From: Nanobdellota archaeon
GTDB lineage: Archaea; Nanoarchaeota; Nanoarchaeia; Parvarchaeales; Parvarchaeaceae
Assembly: GCA_021796445.1 (NCBI GenBank)
Contig: JAKACB010000014.1
Location: 1-21,536 of the forward strand
Length of the DNA stretch: 21,536 nt
Direction of reading: 5' to 3'
The position numbers were made by a program, and so were the translations under genes. The notes under the pieces are model-generated. The model was given only the letters and a program-made list of their open reading frames with translations. It was not told the origin of the DNA and searched no databases. Positions 7,729 through 14,568 of this stretch are shown here, one piece after another; the first letter of the stretch is position 1, and each line of letters begins with the position of its first letter.

Positions 7729-8176
7729 AGAAGTACTTGAAGGCAATAGTACTTTAAACAAAAAAGTGGAGGAAGCTTTTAGCAGCTTGCCGGCAGAGAA
7801 CTGGATGCCGTTGAAAAGAAAAGCGAACTCGTTTCCTGTAGCTGTTGAAAACAAAAACAGGAAAGAAGTAAGGACTGCAATAGTGTATCAATTAAGGGAT
7901 AGCATAGAACAAGATAATCTTTTTGGTAAGAGATACAAGGATGAGAACAATGTCTATCTCTCAAATGGAATAGAGTACAGCAGCGGAAAATCAAATGCAT
8001 ACATGTTTTTCTCCAAGAGGATAGGGGATTCCTACAAAAACGTTGCATTTGCAGACTACAGGAGCAAACGCGTAGTTTTCGACAGCAATGAAGTGGAGAA
8101 AATGAACGCAAAGCAGCTCAGGAGTTTTGCATACGCCATTAATCAGTACCTAAGCGGGAACTATGCAAATATGTAA
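7706..8176 (+). CDS. hypothetical soluble protein
   Basis: This 156-residue protein is not recognised. It is charged and soluble-looking, without membrane segments or cysteine motifs. A phrase such as YMFFSKRIGDSYKNVAFADY suggests a mixed alpha/beta fold. The start overlaps the preceding membrane-protein gene by 23 bases, with a Shine-Dalgarno AAGGTGGT eight bases before the ATG, which supports this start. Co-translation with a membrane partner suggests a membrane-associated pair, but no function can be given. Confidence 0.65.
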   Translation: MEKYESLEEVLEGNSTLNKKVEEAFSSLPAENWMPLKRKANSFPVAVENKNRKEVRTAIVYQLRDSIEQDNLFGKRYKDENNVYLSNGIEYSSGKSNAYMFFSKRIGDSYKNVAFADYRSKRVVFDSNEVEKMNAKQLRSFAYAINQYLSGNYANM

Positions 8177-8220
8177 TCTGAATAGGTTAATAATAAATAC
8201 AATGCCGTCTTAGCTTTTAA

Positions 8221-10206
8221 ATGGACAAATCAGAAAGCAAAAAAGCGGAGAAGTACATCGGTTTTTCAACCTCTTACATGGACCTTTCAATAGACCCTTT
8301 TGAGGACTTCTACAACTATGCGTGCGGCAAATGGCGTGCAAGCACCCCAATACCAAAGGAGGAAAGCAGGTACGATTCCTTTATACAGCTGTCAGACAGA
8401 AACTTCGAGATTTTGAAAGGCATAGCGGAATCATGCGCTTACAACAAGCAGGAAAAAAATACAGTCCAACAAAAGGTAGGAGATTTCTTCTTTTCCTTTA
8501 TGGACACAAAGGCAATAGAAAAGAAGGGCTTCTCTCCTATAGTTCCATTGATGCAGAAGGTTGATTCCATAAAGGATTTCAGGGATGTAAATGCCGTTGT
8601 AAAAGAATTGATGAAGGAGGGCATTTCCTCATTCTTTGAGCTGTCTTCGGCAGAGGACAAGAAAGACAGCAACATATACTCGTTTTACATAACACAGGGC
8701 GGCATCTCCTTGCCGGACAGGGATTACTACCTAAAGAAGGAGCATGCAAAGGTAATCGAAGACTTCAAAAGACACATTGTTAAGATGTTTAAACTATACG
8801 GAGAGAATGAAAAGACCGCCGGCAGTTACTGCGATTCAATACTTAAAATAGAGAACTACCTTGCAGAGGCAAGCCGCAGTTCGGTGGAGCTAAGGGACGA
8901 GATAAAGAACTACAACAGGTTCAGCATACAGCAGATAAAGAAAAGATTTGATGCAATAGATATATTTGGGATATACTCTTCTTTAGGCGGCAATCCAATT
9001 CCATTCATGGTTGTCGGCCAGCCGGAATTTCTTGACAAGGTAAACGTAATAAAAGATAAATTCACTGTTGACGATGTGAAGGCATACCTTAAATGGCAGA
9101 TAATAAACCATTCGGCAAGTCTTCTTCATTCAAAGGCCGAAAATGAGCATTTTGATTTCTTTGGAAGAAAACTAATGGGCAAGAAGGTACAGGAGCCAAG
9201 ATGGAAAAGAGCAATAAGGTTAATAGACTTTTCAATAGGAGAGGCTTTGGGCAAGCTTTACGTAGAGCAGAATTTCAGCAAAGAGGCGAAGAAAAAGGCA
9301 GACGAGCTTGTCAAGGACGTAAAAAGCATATTCCTTGAAAGGCTGAAGGCAGTAAAGTGGATGAGTGCTCCAACAAGGAAGAAGGCGCTAAAGAAGTTCT
9401 CAATGCTTAACGTGAAGATAGGCTACCCTGAAAAGTTCAGGGATTACTCCTCATTGCAGATAGAAAGGAATGACTTATTTGGCAATGTTTCAAGGGCGAT
9501 AAAATTCGAGATACATAGGCAGATAAAAAGGATAGGCAAAAAGGTGGATAAGAAGGAATGGCTGATGACCCCTTCAATGGTGAATGCTTATTATAATCCA
9601 AGCGGAAATGAACTTGCTTTCCCGGCAGGCATACTGCAGCCGCCATTCTTTGATGCAAGCAAGGATGCAGCCGTCAATTACGGAGGGATAGGCGGAGTGA
9701 TAGGCCATGAGATAACGCATGGATACGATGATCAGGGAAGGCTGTATGATGGAAATGGTAGGATGAAGGAGTGGTGGCTGCCGCAGGATGCAAAGAAATT
9801 CGATGCTTTAGCCAAAAAAGTGGCAGATTTCTACAGTACATTTGAAATAATTCCAGGTTTAAAGGTCAATGGGAAGCTTACATTGGGCGAGAACATTGCA
9901 GATTTAGGAGGGATAAGCATAGCATATGATGCATTGCAGCGCTATCTCAAAAGAAATCCAAATGAAAACCGGGAAATAGAGGGATTTACACCAGAACAGA
10001 GGTTTTTCATAGCATGGTCTCAGATATGGAAGAGCAATGTAAGGGATGAAACTGCAAAGATGTTTGCGATGATAGACCCGCATTCTCCTGAAAAGATCAG
10101 AGGGTTAGTGCCTGCTGTTACTCATCCAAAGTTTGAAATTGCGTTAAAAGACAAAAGCAAGCTTGGAAAGCTACCAAAGAAATATCCGAATCTAAACATG
10201 TGGTGA
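8221..10206 (+). CDS. pepO: M13-family zinc metallopeptidase (neprilysin/PepO-like)
   Basis: This 661-residue protein is a full-length M13 endopeptidase. The zinc motif HEITH lies at residues 496-500, the third zinc ligand E557 in ENIADLGG at 557-564, and the substrate-binding NAYY plus the NELAFPAGILQPP stretch lie before the active site. The N-terminus starts with a family-typical LDPFEDFYNYACGKW-like segment (here SIDPFEDFYNYACGKW). No signal peptide or membrane anchor precedes it, so unlike eukaryotic neprilysin it should be cytosolic. It would cleave short peptides. An AT-rich TTAATAATAAATAC about 25-35 bases upstream suggests leaderless translation. Confidence 0.93.
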   Translation: MDKSESKKAEKYIGFSTSYMDLSIDPFEDFYNYACGKWRASTPIPKEESRYDSFIQLSDRNFEILKGIAESCAYNKQEKNTVQQKVGDFFFSFMDTKAIEKKGFSPIVPLMQKVDSIKDFRDVNAVVKELMKEGISSFFELSSAEDKKDSNIYSFYITQGGISLPDRDYYLKKEHAKVIEDFKRHIVKMFKLYGENEKTAGSYCDSILKIENYLAEASRSSVELRDEIKNYNRFSIQQIKKRFDAIDIFGIYSSLGGNPIPFMVVGQPEFLDKVNVIKDKFTVDDVKAYLKWQIINHSASLLHSKAENEHFDFFGRKLMGKKVQEPRWKRAIRLIDFSIGEALGKLYVEQNFSKEAKKKADELVKDVKSIFLERLKAVKWMSAPTRKKALKKFSMLNVKIGYPEKFRDYSSLQIERNDLFGNVSRAIKFEIHRQIKRIGKKVDKKEWLMTPSMVNAYYNPSGNELAFPAGILQPPFFDASKDAAVNYGGIGGVIGHEITHGYDDQGRLYDGNGRMKEWWLPQDAKKFDALAKKVADFYSTFEIIPGLKVNGKLTLGENIADLGGISIAYDALQRYLKRNPNENREIEGFTPEQRFFIAWSQIWKSNVRDETAKMFAMIDPHSPEKIRGLVPAVTHPKFEIALKDKSKLGKLPKKYPNLNMW

Positions 10207-10263
10207 TATCCACTTTTGCAAACTATCTATAGCACCTGTCTTGACATAATTTTATATCCCTAA

Positions 10264-10577
10264 AAATATGGGAGGATTTTAACTTATCTTAAAGGTAAGG
10301 AATCTGCAGACGCAGAGATTGAGAGAAGTAAGCCTTCAGAAAGCGAAATGAAAGAGGAAACAGAAATTGAAAAGAAATATTTAGATTAAGTAAGTGCTGC
10401 AAAGGATAAGGCAGAGCAGCTATTCTGGTTATCTCATGCGGAAATCCTTAATTCAGAGTATAAATGATGGGTTTATTCATAACACCCACAGAAAGAAAGC
10501 GCTTGGGGATCAACAAATCCACATTGTGGTACAGGCAGAAAAAGATAAGAGAAGGAAAGAAGATTAAATTATATTAG
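10264..10577 (+). pseudogene. broken gene remnant with HTH-like C-terminal piece
   Basis: One frame from 10264 reads a lysine/glutamate-rich peptide (start KYGRILTYLKGKESADAEIE) with stops at 10387 and 10465 and no good start codon. A different frame, 10464-10577, reads a 37-residue peptide containing ERKRLGINKSTLWYRQKKI, which looks like a helix-turn-helix. The pieces together look like the 3' end of a gene broken by stops and a frameshift. From memory, similar GINKSTLWY-type tails occur in some archaeal Cas1 proteins and in resolvases; I cannot verify this. It marks the left edge of the accessory island. The 37-codon frame alone could be a real micro-protein. Confidence 0.4.
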
Positions 10578-10597
10578 ACGAGTAATAATACATAGTA

Positions 10598-10804
10598 ATG
10601 GAATTAGATAAGAATGAAAAGAAGAAATTAAATGATGACTTAAAAAGAATCGAGAAGCCTTTAGAGTCAGATCAACACAATCCTAAACTTTTGTATGAGA
10701 AAGGACTCATTCTAGAGAAATTAGGTAACTATCGCAGTGCATATACAGCATATTCTATGGCTTATACATATGACCCAGAGATGGTAATGGCAACAATAAA
10801 ATGA
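10598..10804 (+). CDS. single-TPR mini-protein
   Basis: This 68-residue protein contains one tetratricopeptide-type helix pair, LYEKGLILEKLGNYRSAYTA followed by YSMAYTYDPE, at about residues 28-61, with the spaced G, Y, A and P positions of a TPR. The first third is highly charged. An AT-rich TTAAATTATATTA about 26 bases before the ATG suggests leaderless translation. Its stop overlaps the start of the next gene (ATGA), so the two are translationally coupled; the TPR could bind the charged cytosolic N-terminus of that membrane protein, though this is only inference. Confidence 0.6.
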   Translation: MELDKNEKKKLNDDLKRIEKPLESDQHNPKLLYEKGLILEKLGNYRSAYTAYSMAYTYDPEMVMATIK

Positions 10805-11910
10805 CTATTATTGAACCTAAATTAGATGAGCTTAGAAAAAGAGAATATAAAAGTATCGGTGAATTTTTGGACAAAGAAAAGATAACAGGAAGACAGTCAA
10901 ATTATAAACCTTCAAAAAAATTTGGGTCAGCGGATTATACAACTGAAAATAGAGGTGGGCACAATAAATCTTGGAGACACAATTCCAGTAGAAGGTTTTA
11001 TGCAAAAAATTATCTTAGAAGCAGAAAAGTAGAATTCTCAAATAAGTTTTATAAATTTCTTTTTTATAAAAGAGGGCTCATTGCCTCAGTGATAATATCT
11101 ATAATTTTGACTGTACTACTCAGATTTAATTTTGTTTTAGTTAGTAATTATCATAACTCTGAATTTCTGCTTGGAACTTATGGTTTCTTTGTAGATTTTA
11201 TTATGATTCTTTCGATTTCTTTAATAATTAACTGGAGAGATAGATGGGCTAACCTAATTAGTGCTTTTGCAATTTCAGCTCTTTTTGGTTATATTAAATT
11301 ACCTAATAATAGATCCGCTGTGCCTTTTTTAGAAGTTTCTTTATTATTATTTGCTATATTTTATCTTTCTACACTGTTAGGTAATATAACAAAAATTAAG
11401 AGACATAATAGGACTGAGCAGTATGTATCATACTCAATTAAGACAATTCTTATAGTAATGTCTATAATAATGATCGCTAGCTTGGTTACAAACAATGTGA
11501 CATTGAGTAGTTTAAATTCCGCTGTATCTTCTTTCTCAAATATCTCTTCTGCTTCACAAACACAGGCCTCATTTAGGGTAAATGGATATGCATTCCCTAC
11601 AGCAGCTGGAACTGTAGATGTTTATCTCCCTGAAGGAAAGACTGTCTTAGTTTACCTAACTACTACTAACTGCCCTTATTCTAACTCAGTTTTAGCTACA
11701 AATTTATGCGCTGTTGTTACTATATTCGGGACGCCTAGCAGCGGTATATATACTTCAGATGGCAGGTCTATAATTAGTAGTGGCTCGATATACTCAAATA
11801 ATTCTTATAGCTACACTTTTATTCCACCTAGCAGTGGAACCTACGAATTTTCATTCCTTTCCACAGTTAATCAAGAAATTAATGTAGTCGGCTGGATTAA
11901 TACTACTTAA
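10801..11910 (+). CDS. multi-pass membrane protein with extracytoplasmic beta-rich domain
   Basis: This 369-residue protein is not recognised as a named family. Residues 1-90 are charged and basic. Five hydrophobic segments follow, at about 92-113, 124-144, 150-166, 176-194 and 213-230. A serine/threonine/asparagine-rich C-terminal domain of about 115 residues (255-369) is rich in beta-type repeats and has two cysteines (in TTNCPYS and TNLCAVV), which may form a disulfide; the pattern resembles archaeal surface-exposed domains. Codons are clearly AT-richer than in the flanking core genes, as elsewhere in the island. It overlaps the TPR gene by four bases. The layout suggests a cell-surface role, possibly envelope or element-host interaction. 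Confidence 0.7.
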   Translation: MTIIEPKLDELRKREYKSIGEFLDKEKITGRQSNYKPSKKFGSADYTTENRGGHNKSWRHNSSRRFYAKNYLRSRKVEFSNKFYKFLFYKRGLIASVIISIILTVLLRFNFVLVSNYHNSEFLLGTYGFFVDFIMILSISLIINWRDRWANLISAFAISALFGYIKLPNNRSAVPFLEVSLLLFAIFYLSTLLGNITKIKRHNRTEQYVSYSIKTILIVMSIIMIASLVTNNVTLSSLNSAVSSFSNISSASQTQASFRVNGYAFPTAAGTVDVYLPEGKTVLVYLTTTNCPYSNSVLATNLCAVVTIFGTPSSGIYTSDGRSIISSGSIYSNNSYSYTFIPPSSGTYEFSFLSTVNQEINVVGWINTT

Positions 11911-12158
11911 GGCAATTTAAGATAAAAAGAATGTAATAACTAGAAGAAGGGAATAGTAAAATCAATGTACTAGGATTAGAGGAGTAGTTTAAAGATATAT
12001 GTGCATTTCTACAAACAGAAAATTTTCATAAAAGAAGTAAGAAGTTGGCAAATTAAAAGAAGATGCATCTGAGATAATAGTTGGTGTAATTAAGTATTTT
12101 GACTACTTTGATTATACATGATAATAGATGTTGTGGGGATAGTTGAATTACTTTGATA
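11911..12158. other. non-coding AT-rich gap
   Basis: These 248 bases between convergent genes contain no supportable gene, RNA or strong palindrome. Confidence 0.5.
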
Positions 12159-12506
12159 TTAAGGTGCAACCCCAAAATAAGGATATACAAAGAAAACTAC
12201 GAAAGATATTACAACAATTGCAATTATGAACATTATACCAAATCTGACCCAAACACTATTGATATGTTTTTGCAAAAAGAATGCATCTACTAATGCTGCA
12301 ATTATACCACCTATTACTCCACCAAATATTAGCAAAACAACAATCATCCATGTCTTGATTTTATTTTTTGCTGTAAGTTTATTCTTTTGCATGTAATTGA
12401 TCTCATTTAACATATTTAAAATTAACTTAAAAAGAATTGACTCTCCACTCCGTTCTCTCCCAACTATTTCCTCTCTATTCTCAGTCTCATCTGAGTCAGA
12501 TCTCAT
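12159..12506 (-). CDS. small two-pass membrane protein, unknown
   Basis: This 115-residue protein has an acidic/charged N-terminus of about 50 residues and two strongly hydrophobic segments at about 53-76 (glycine-rich, IFGGVIGGIIAALVDAF) and 86-108. No family is recognised. Later internal ATG codons exist (for example the methionines near residues 32 and 39), and the first ATG is not marked by a Shine-Dalgarno, so the true protein may be shorter. The short two-helix form resembles many virus- or plasmid-borne membrane proteins. It lies in the AT-rich island, just left of the non-coding stretch with the tRNA fragment. Confidence 0.5.
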   Translation of the reverse strand: MRSDSDETENREEIVGRERSGESILFKLILNMLNEINYMQKNKLTAKNKIKTWMIVVLLIFGGVIGGIIAALVDAFFLQKHINSVWVRFGIMFIIAIVVISFVVFFVYPYFGVAP

Positions 12507-12558
12507 TAATCATCAATTTTACTGCCTCGAACTCTCAACTTTTTATTGGAAATAAAAC

Positions 12559-12572
12559 TCAATAATTATTGA
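12559..12572. repeat. 14-base palindrome TCAATAATTATTGA, copy 1
   Basis: TCAATAATTATTGA is a perfect palindrome and forms the core of the longer palindrome at 13179-13204. Two copies about 620 bases apart in the same non-coding stretch suggest a binding site for a dimeric DNA-binding protein. It lies upstream of the small membrane-protein gene that ends the stretch. Confidence 0.55.
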
Positions 12573-12829
12573 TTTTTTGCCTACATAACCTCTAACAATT
12601 CTAATTCTACTCCAAAATTATTGCCAACTCTTAATAACTACTATTATCAGCCTTATAATCCAAATAAAACATAACTTATTCTCTATTTCGTCTAGTTCGA
12701 GAGTTTGATACTGCTAATTTAAAGAAATTCTTTAATTTTACATTTCCGAGAATACCGAACTTAAAACGCCTAAATACGCATACTAGGTATAACTATAAAG
12801 TAGATACTAAGCTAGATTAGTCCAATTGA

Positions 12830-12850
12830 GGGGGAGACATACTATACCCC
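12830..12850 (-). repeat. GGGG...CCCC box A, downstream of the tRNA fragment
   Basis: A GGGGG run at 12830-12834 and a CCCC run at 12847-12850 flank AGACATACTATA. The 16 bases at 12835-12850 match 13 of 16 bases of box B at 15894-15909. Both boxes lie 9-10 bases beyond the 3' end of a tRNA sequence in the same orientation. It could be a recombinase or termination hairpin. Confidence 0.5.
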
Positions 12851-12860
12851 TTACATATGA

Positions 12861-12880
12861 TGGGCCCCCAGGATTTGAAC
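12861..12880 (-). repeat. tRNA 3'-end fragment (candidate att site)
   Basis: The minus strand reads GTTCAAATCC, the conserved T-loop and stem of tRNAs, followed by TGGGGGCCCA, which looks like a T-stem plus acceptor 3' strand. No matching 5' half (D-arm, anticodon arm, acceptor 5' strand) is found upstream. A lone 3' tRNA end in the same orientation as the intact tRNA-Gln about 3 kb away is what integration into tRNA genes leaves behind. The acceptor sequence differs from that of tRNA-Gln, so the source would be a different tRNA gene or an old, diverged copy. Confidence 0.5.
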
Positions 12881-13178
12881 TCTAAATTTATTCGACTTTT
12901 TGGCTTATACCTATACTCTTTTTTATGTCATAGGAGATATCAATAAGACGAAAAAATGTGCCGTTTTTTATATTTTAATTCAAAAATTTTAATCATCCTT
13001 GTTAAAGTATTTTCTAAAGATTTTTAATAATTTTTGGCCTATTTTTTAATTCGTTCTTATCTCTGACACACGCACAGACTGGACTGGCCAAAGCCACTCA
13101 CAGTCAAGCCAGATAGATATGCCTCTATCTAGAAGCCTTCTTAGAGCAAATCAAGAGTCATCTCAAAGTCGTATGCGA

Positions 13179-13204
13179 TAAAAGTCAATAATTATTGACT
13201 TTTA
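13179..13204. repeat. 26-base perfect palindrome, copy 2
   Basis: The 26 bases centred on AATAATTATT, with arms TAAAAGTC and GACTTTTA, are perfectly self-complementary. The inner TCAATAATTATTGA is repeated at 12559-12572. A palindrome of this length is unlikely by chance even in AT-rich DNA. It may be an operator, an iteron-like origin element or a resolution site. Confidence 0.65.
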
Positions 13205-13405
13205 GTAGAGAGGAAAAGTTCGAGATTTCAGGTCATTATAATTGCTAATTAGCGATTTTTTATGGACGAGACTCAAAATATACGAAGTATAAGTTACTAT
13301 AAAATTTATTACTTATCGCTTCTTTCTCTTCTTCTTTTAAGAGATAATCTTTCCTAAATTCAGCAATTATTGTATTAGAAGAACGGGCAAAAAATCAATA
13401 TGTTT

Positions 13406-13999
13406 TTATATATCTGACTTTATACTTCCTGTTTTAATTAACCATCTATAAAGCTTTGTGTAATGTAGGTTATTGCTGTAATTTTTCCAGAAAATATCCT
13501 TTTCATTTCGATTTAATTGTGAGAGAGTTTTCCTCCAACCTTCTGCTATAAATATTCTCCCTATGCTCCAGCCAAATCCGTTAGATCCAAGCGGCTTCAA
13601 TGGCAGTCTGCCTTTAGTCTTTGTTAGGAAAAGCTTTAGAAATTTATTTTTTGGGTTCCCAAAAACGAGGGCATTTGTAAAGACGGCTGAACGATTATTT
13701 ACGCCATCTAATAAGCTCAGTAATTTTTTATCGCCGATCGATGCCATAACAGGTTTTAGAAGAGCACCAGGAAATCCTTTTAATGCATTTATAGAAAACC
13801 CATCATCACTTACTATAAAAGGTCTCTTAGCTAGGTGCATATATTGTTTCGCTTTATTCATAGCAACTTCTTCAACTGACAATGATTGTATCTCATCAAA
13901 TTCATAATACCGTTGCCTTAATTTTATATCATGGCCATTTAGAAGGTTTCGTGCTATTTCAAATTTAACTTTATTTGTTGTTATAAAATCGATTTCCAT
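13406..13999 (-). CDS. divergent HAM1/ITPase-family nucleotide pyrophosphatase
   Basis: This 197-residue protein is of the HAM1 (RdgB/ITPA) family, which hydrolyses non-canonical purine NTPs to NMP and pyrophosphate. The nucleotide-binding TTNKVKFE lies at residues 7-14 (family T/SxNxxKxxE), SDDGF at 64-68 corresponds to the catalytic EDSGL, and ALKGFPGAL at 72-80 to ALxGxPG. Two usual base-recognition segments are changed: the FGYDPIF loop reads GFGWSIGRIF (141-150) and the SHR near the C-terminus is missing. The specificity may therefore be altered. It is the last gene of a three-gene operon and overlaps the kinase gene by 29 bases. A housekeeping ITPase is less likely given its AT-rich island setting. 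Confidence 0.82.
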   Translation of the reverse strand: MEIDFITTNKVKFEIARNLLNGHDIKLRQRYYEFDEIQSLSVEEVAMNKAKQYMHLAKRPFIVSDDGFSINALKGFPGALLKPVMASIGDKKLLSLLDGVNNRSAVFTNALVFGNPKNKFLKLFLTKTKGRLPLKPLGSNGFGWSIGRIFIAEGWRKTLSQLNRNEKDIFWKNYSNNLHYTKLYRWLIKTGSIKSDI

Positions 14000-14564
14000 A
14001 GTTTTTATTTATACTTAATTCCTTTTTTATTATTTCGTCAAGGTCTTTGACTGCACTATCTAATTCTTTATTATTTATTCTATAAAATTTTTTATTGGAT
14101 ATATTAGCAAGTTTAATTGATTCATTTCTCTCTGCACTTATCTCAAGCATGATGTCTGATAGATTAAGACTTCTTTTGATAGTCTCTTGATTTTTCCTTC
14201 TTTCTAGAAGTGTTTTAGGATCCACTTCAATAGTTATGTATGCCCCAAACTCATAGATGTGTGCTTCAGGAGTAAGAGATTTTATCTTACCTATTCCGTA
14301 AACAAGTTCTACATTGTGAGTATCAAATATAACAACATCTTTATCTAACCTCTTTGCATTATCTATAAGATTTTGCTGTATTTCAAAAAGTTGTGAGTAA
14401 TTAAGTTGGGTTATCTCAAGATTATAAACTGTATGTGACATTTCAGATAAAACTTTACTTGAATGTATCACTTCAACAGTATAGGTTGTTGGACCTGACT
14501 TTAATTTTTCAGTAAGTGTGCTCTTTCCCACTCCTCTAGCACCGTTTAAATTTATTAGCTCCAT
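13971..14564 (-). CDS. AdkA-like P-loop nucleotide kinase
   Basis: This 197-residue protein has a Walker A motif GARGVGKST at residues 8-16, an IFDTH segment at 79-83, and VDPKTLLERR at 114-123 followed by an arginine-containing lid region and a late AERNESIKLA helix. These match, in order, the archaeal adenylate kinase AdkA (IVDTH, EADPEEIL.RR, NRAAA), though it is clearly diverged. It would phosphorylate a nucleoside monophosphate. It lies between the Mom-like gene (four bases after that gene's stop) and the HAM1-like gene (29-base overlap), so all three are one transcript. In this setting it may phosphorylate a modified or unusual purine nucleotide; a spare adenylate kinase is the plain alternative. 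Confidence 0.75.
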   Translation of the reverse strand: MELINLNGARGVGKSTLTEKLKSGPTTYTVEVIHSSKVLSEMSHTVYNLEITQLNYSQLFEIQQNLIDNAKRLDKDVVIFDTHNVELVYGIGKIKSLTPEAHIYEFGAYITIEVDPKTLLERRKNQETIKRSLNLSDIMLEISAERNESIKLANISNKKFYRINNKELDSAVKDLDEIIKKELSINKNYGNRFYNNK

Positions 14565-14568
14565 ATTA

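Larger units (their letters stand above)
12507..13405. other. long non-coding stretch of the island
   Basis: About 900 bases have no supportable protein gene. They contain a GGGG...CCCC box (12830-12850), a tRNA 3'-end fragment (12861-12880), two copies of an AATAATTATT-centred palindrome (12559-12572 and 13179-13204), a hairpin cluster near 13079-13130, and a GCTAATTAGC palindrome near 13245. This combination fits a replication or partition control region of an integrated element, or its recombination site; neither is proven. Confidence 0.5.

Noticed and set aside
10464..10577. Naming this remnant cas1
   Set aside because: The tail resembles what I remember of some archaeal Cas1 ends, but no catalytic residues remain and no CRISPR repeats were seen in the window.
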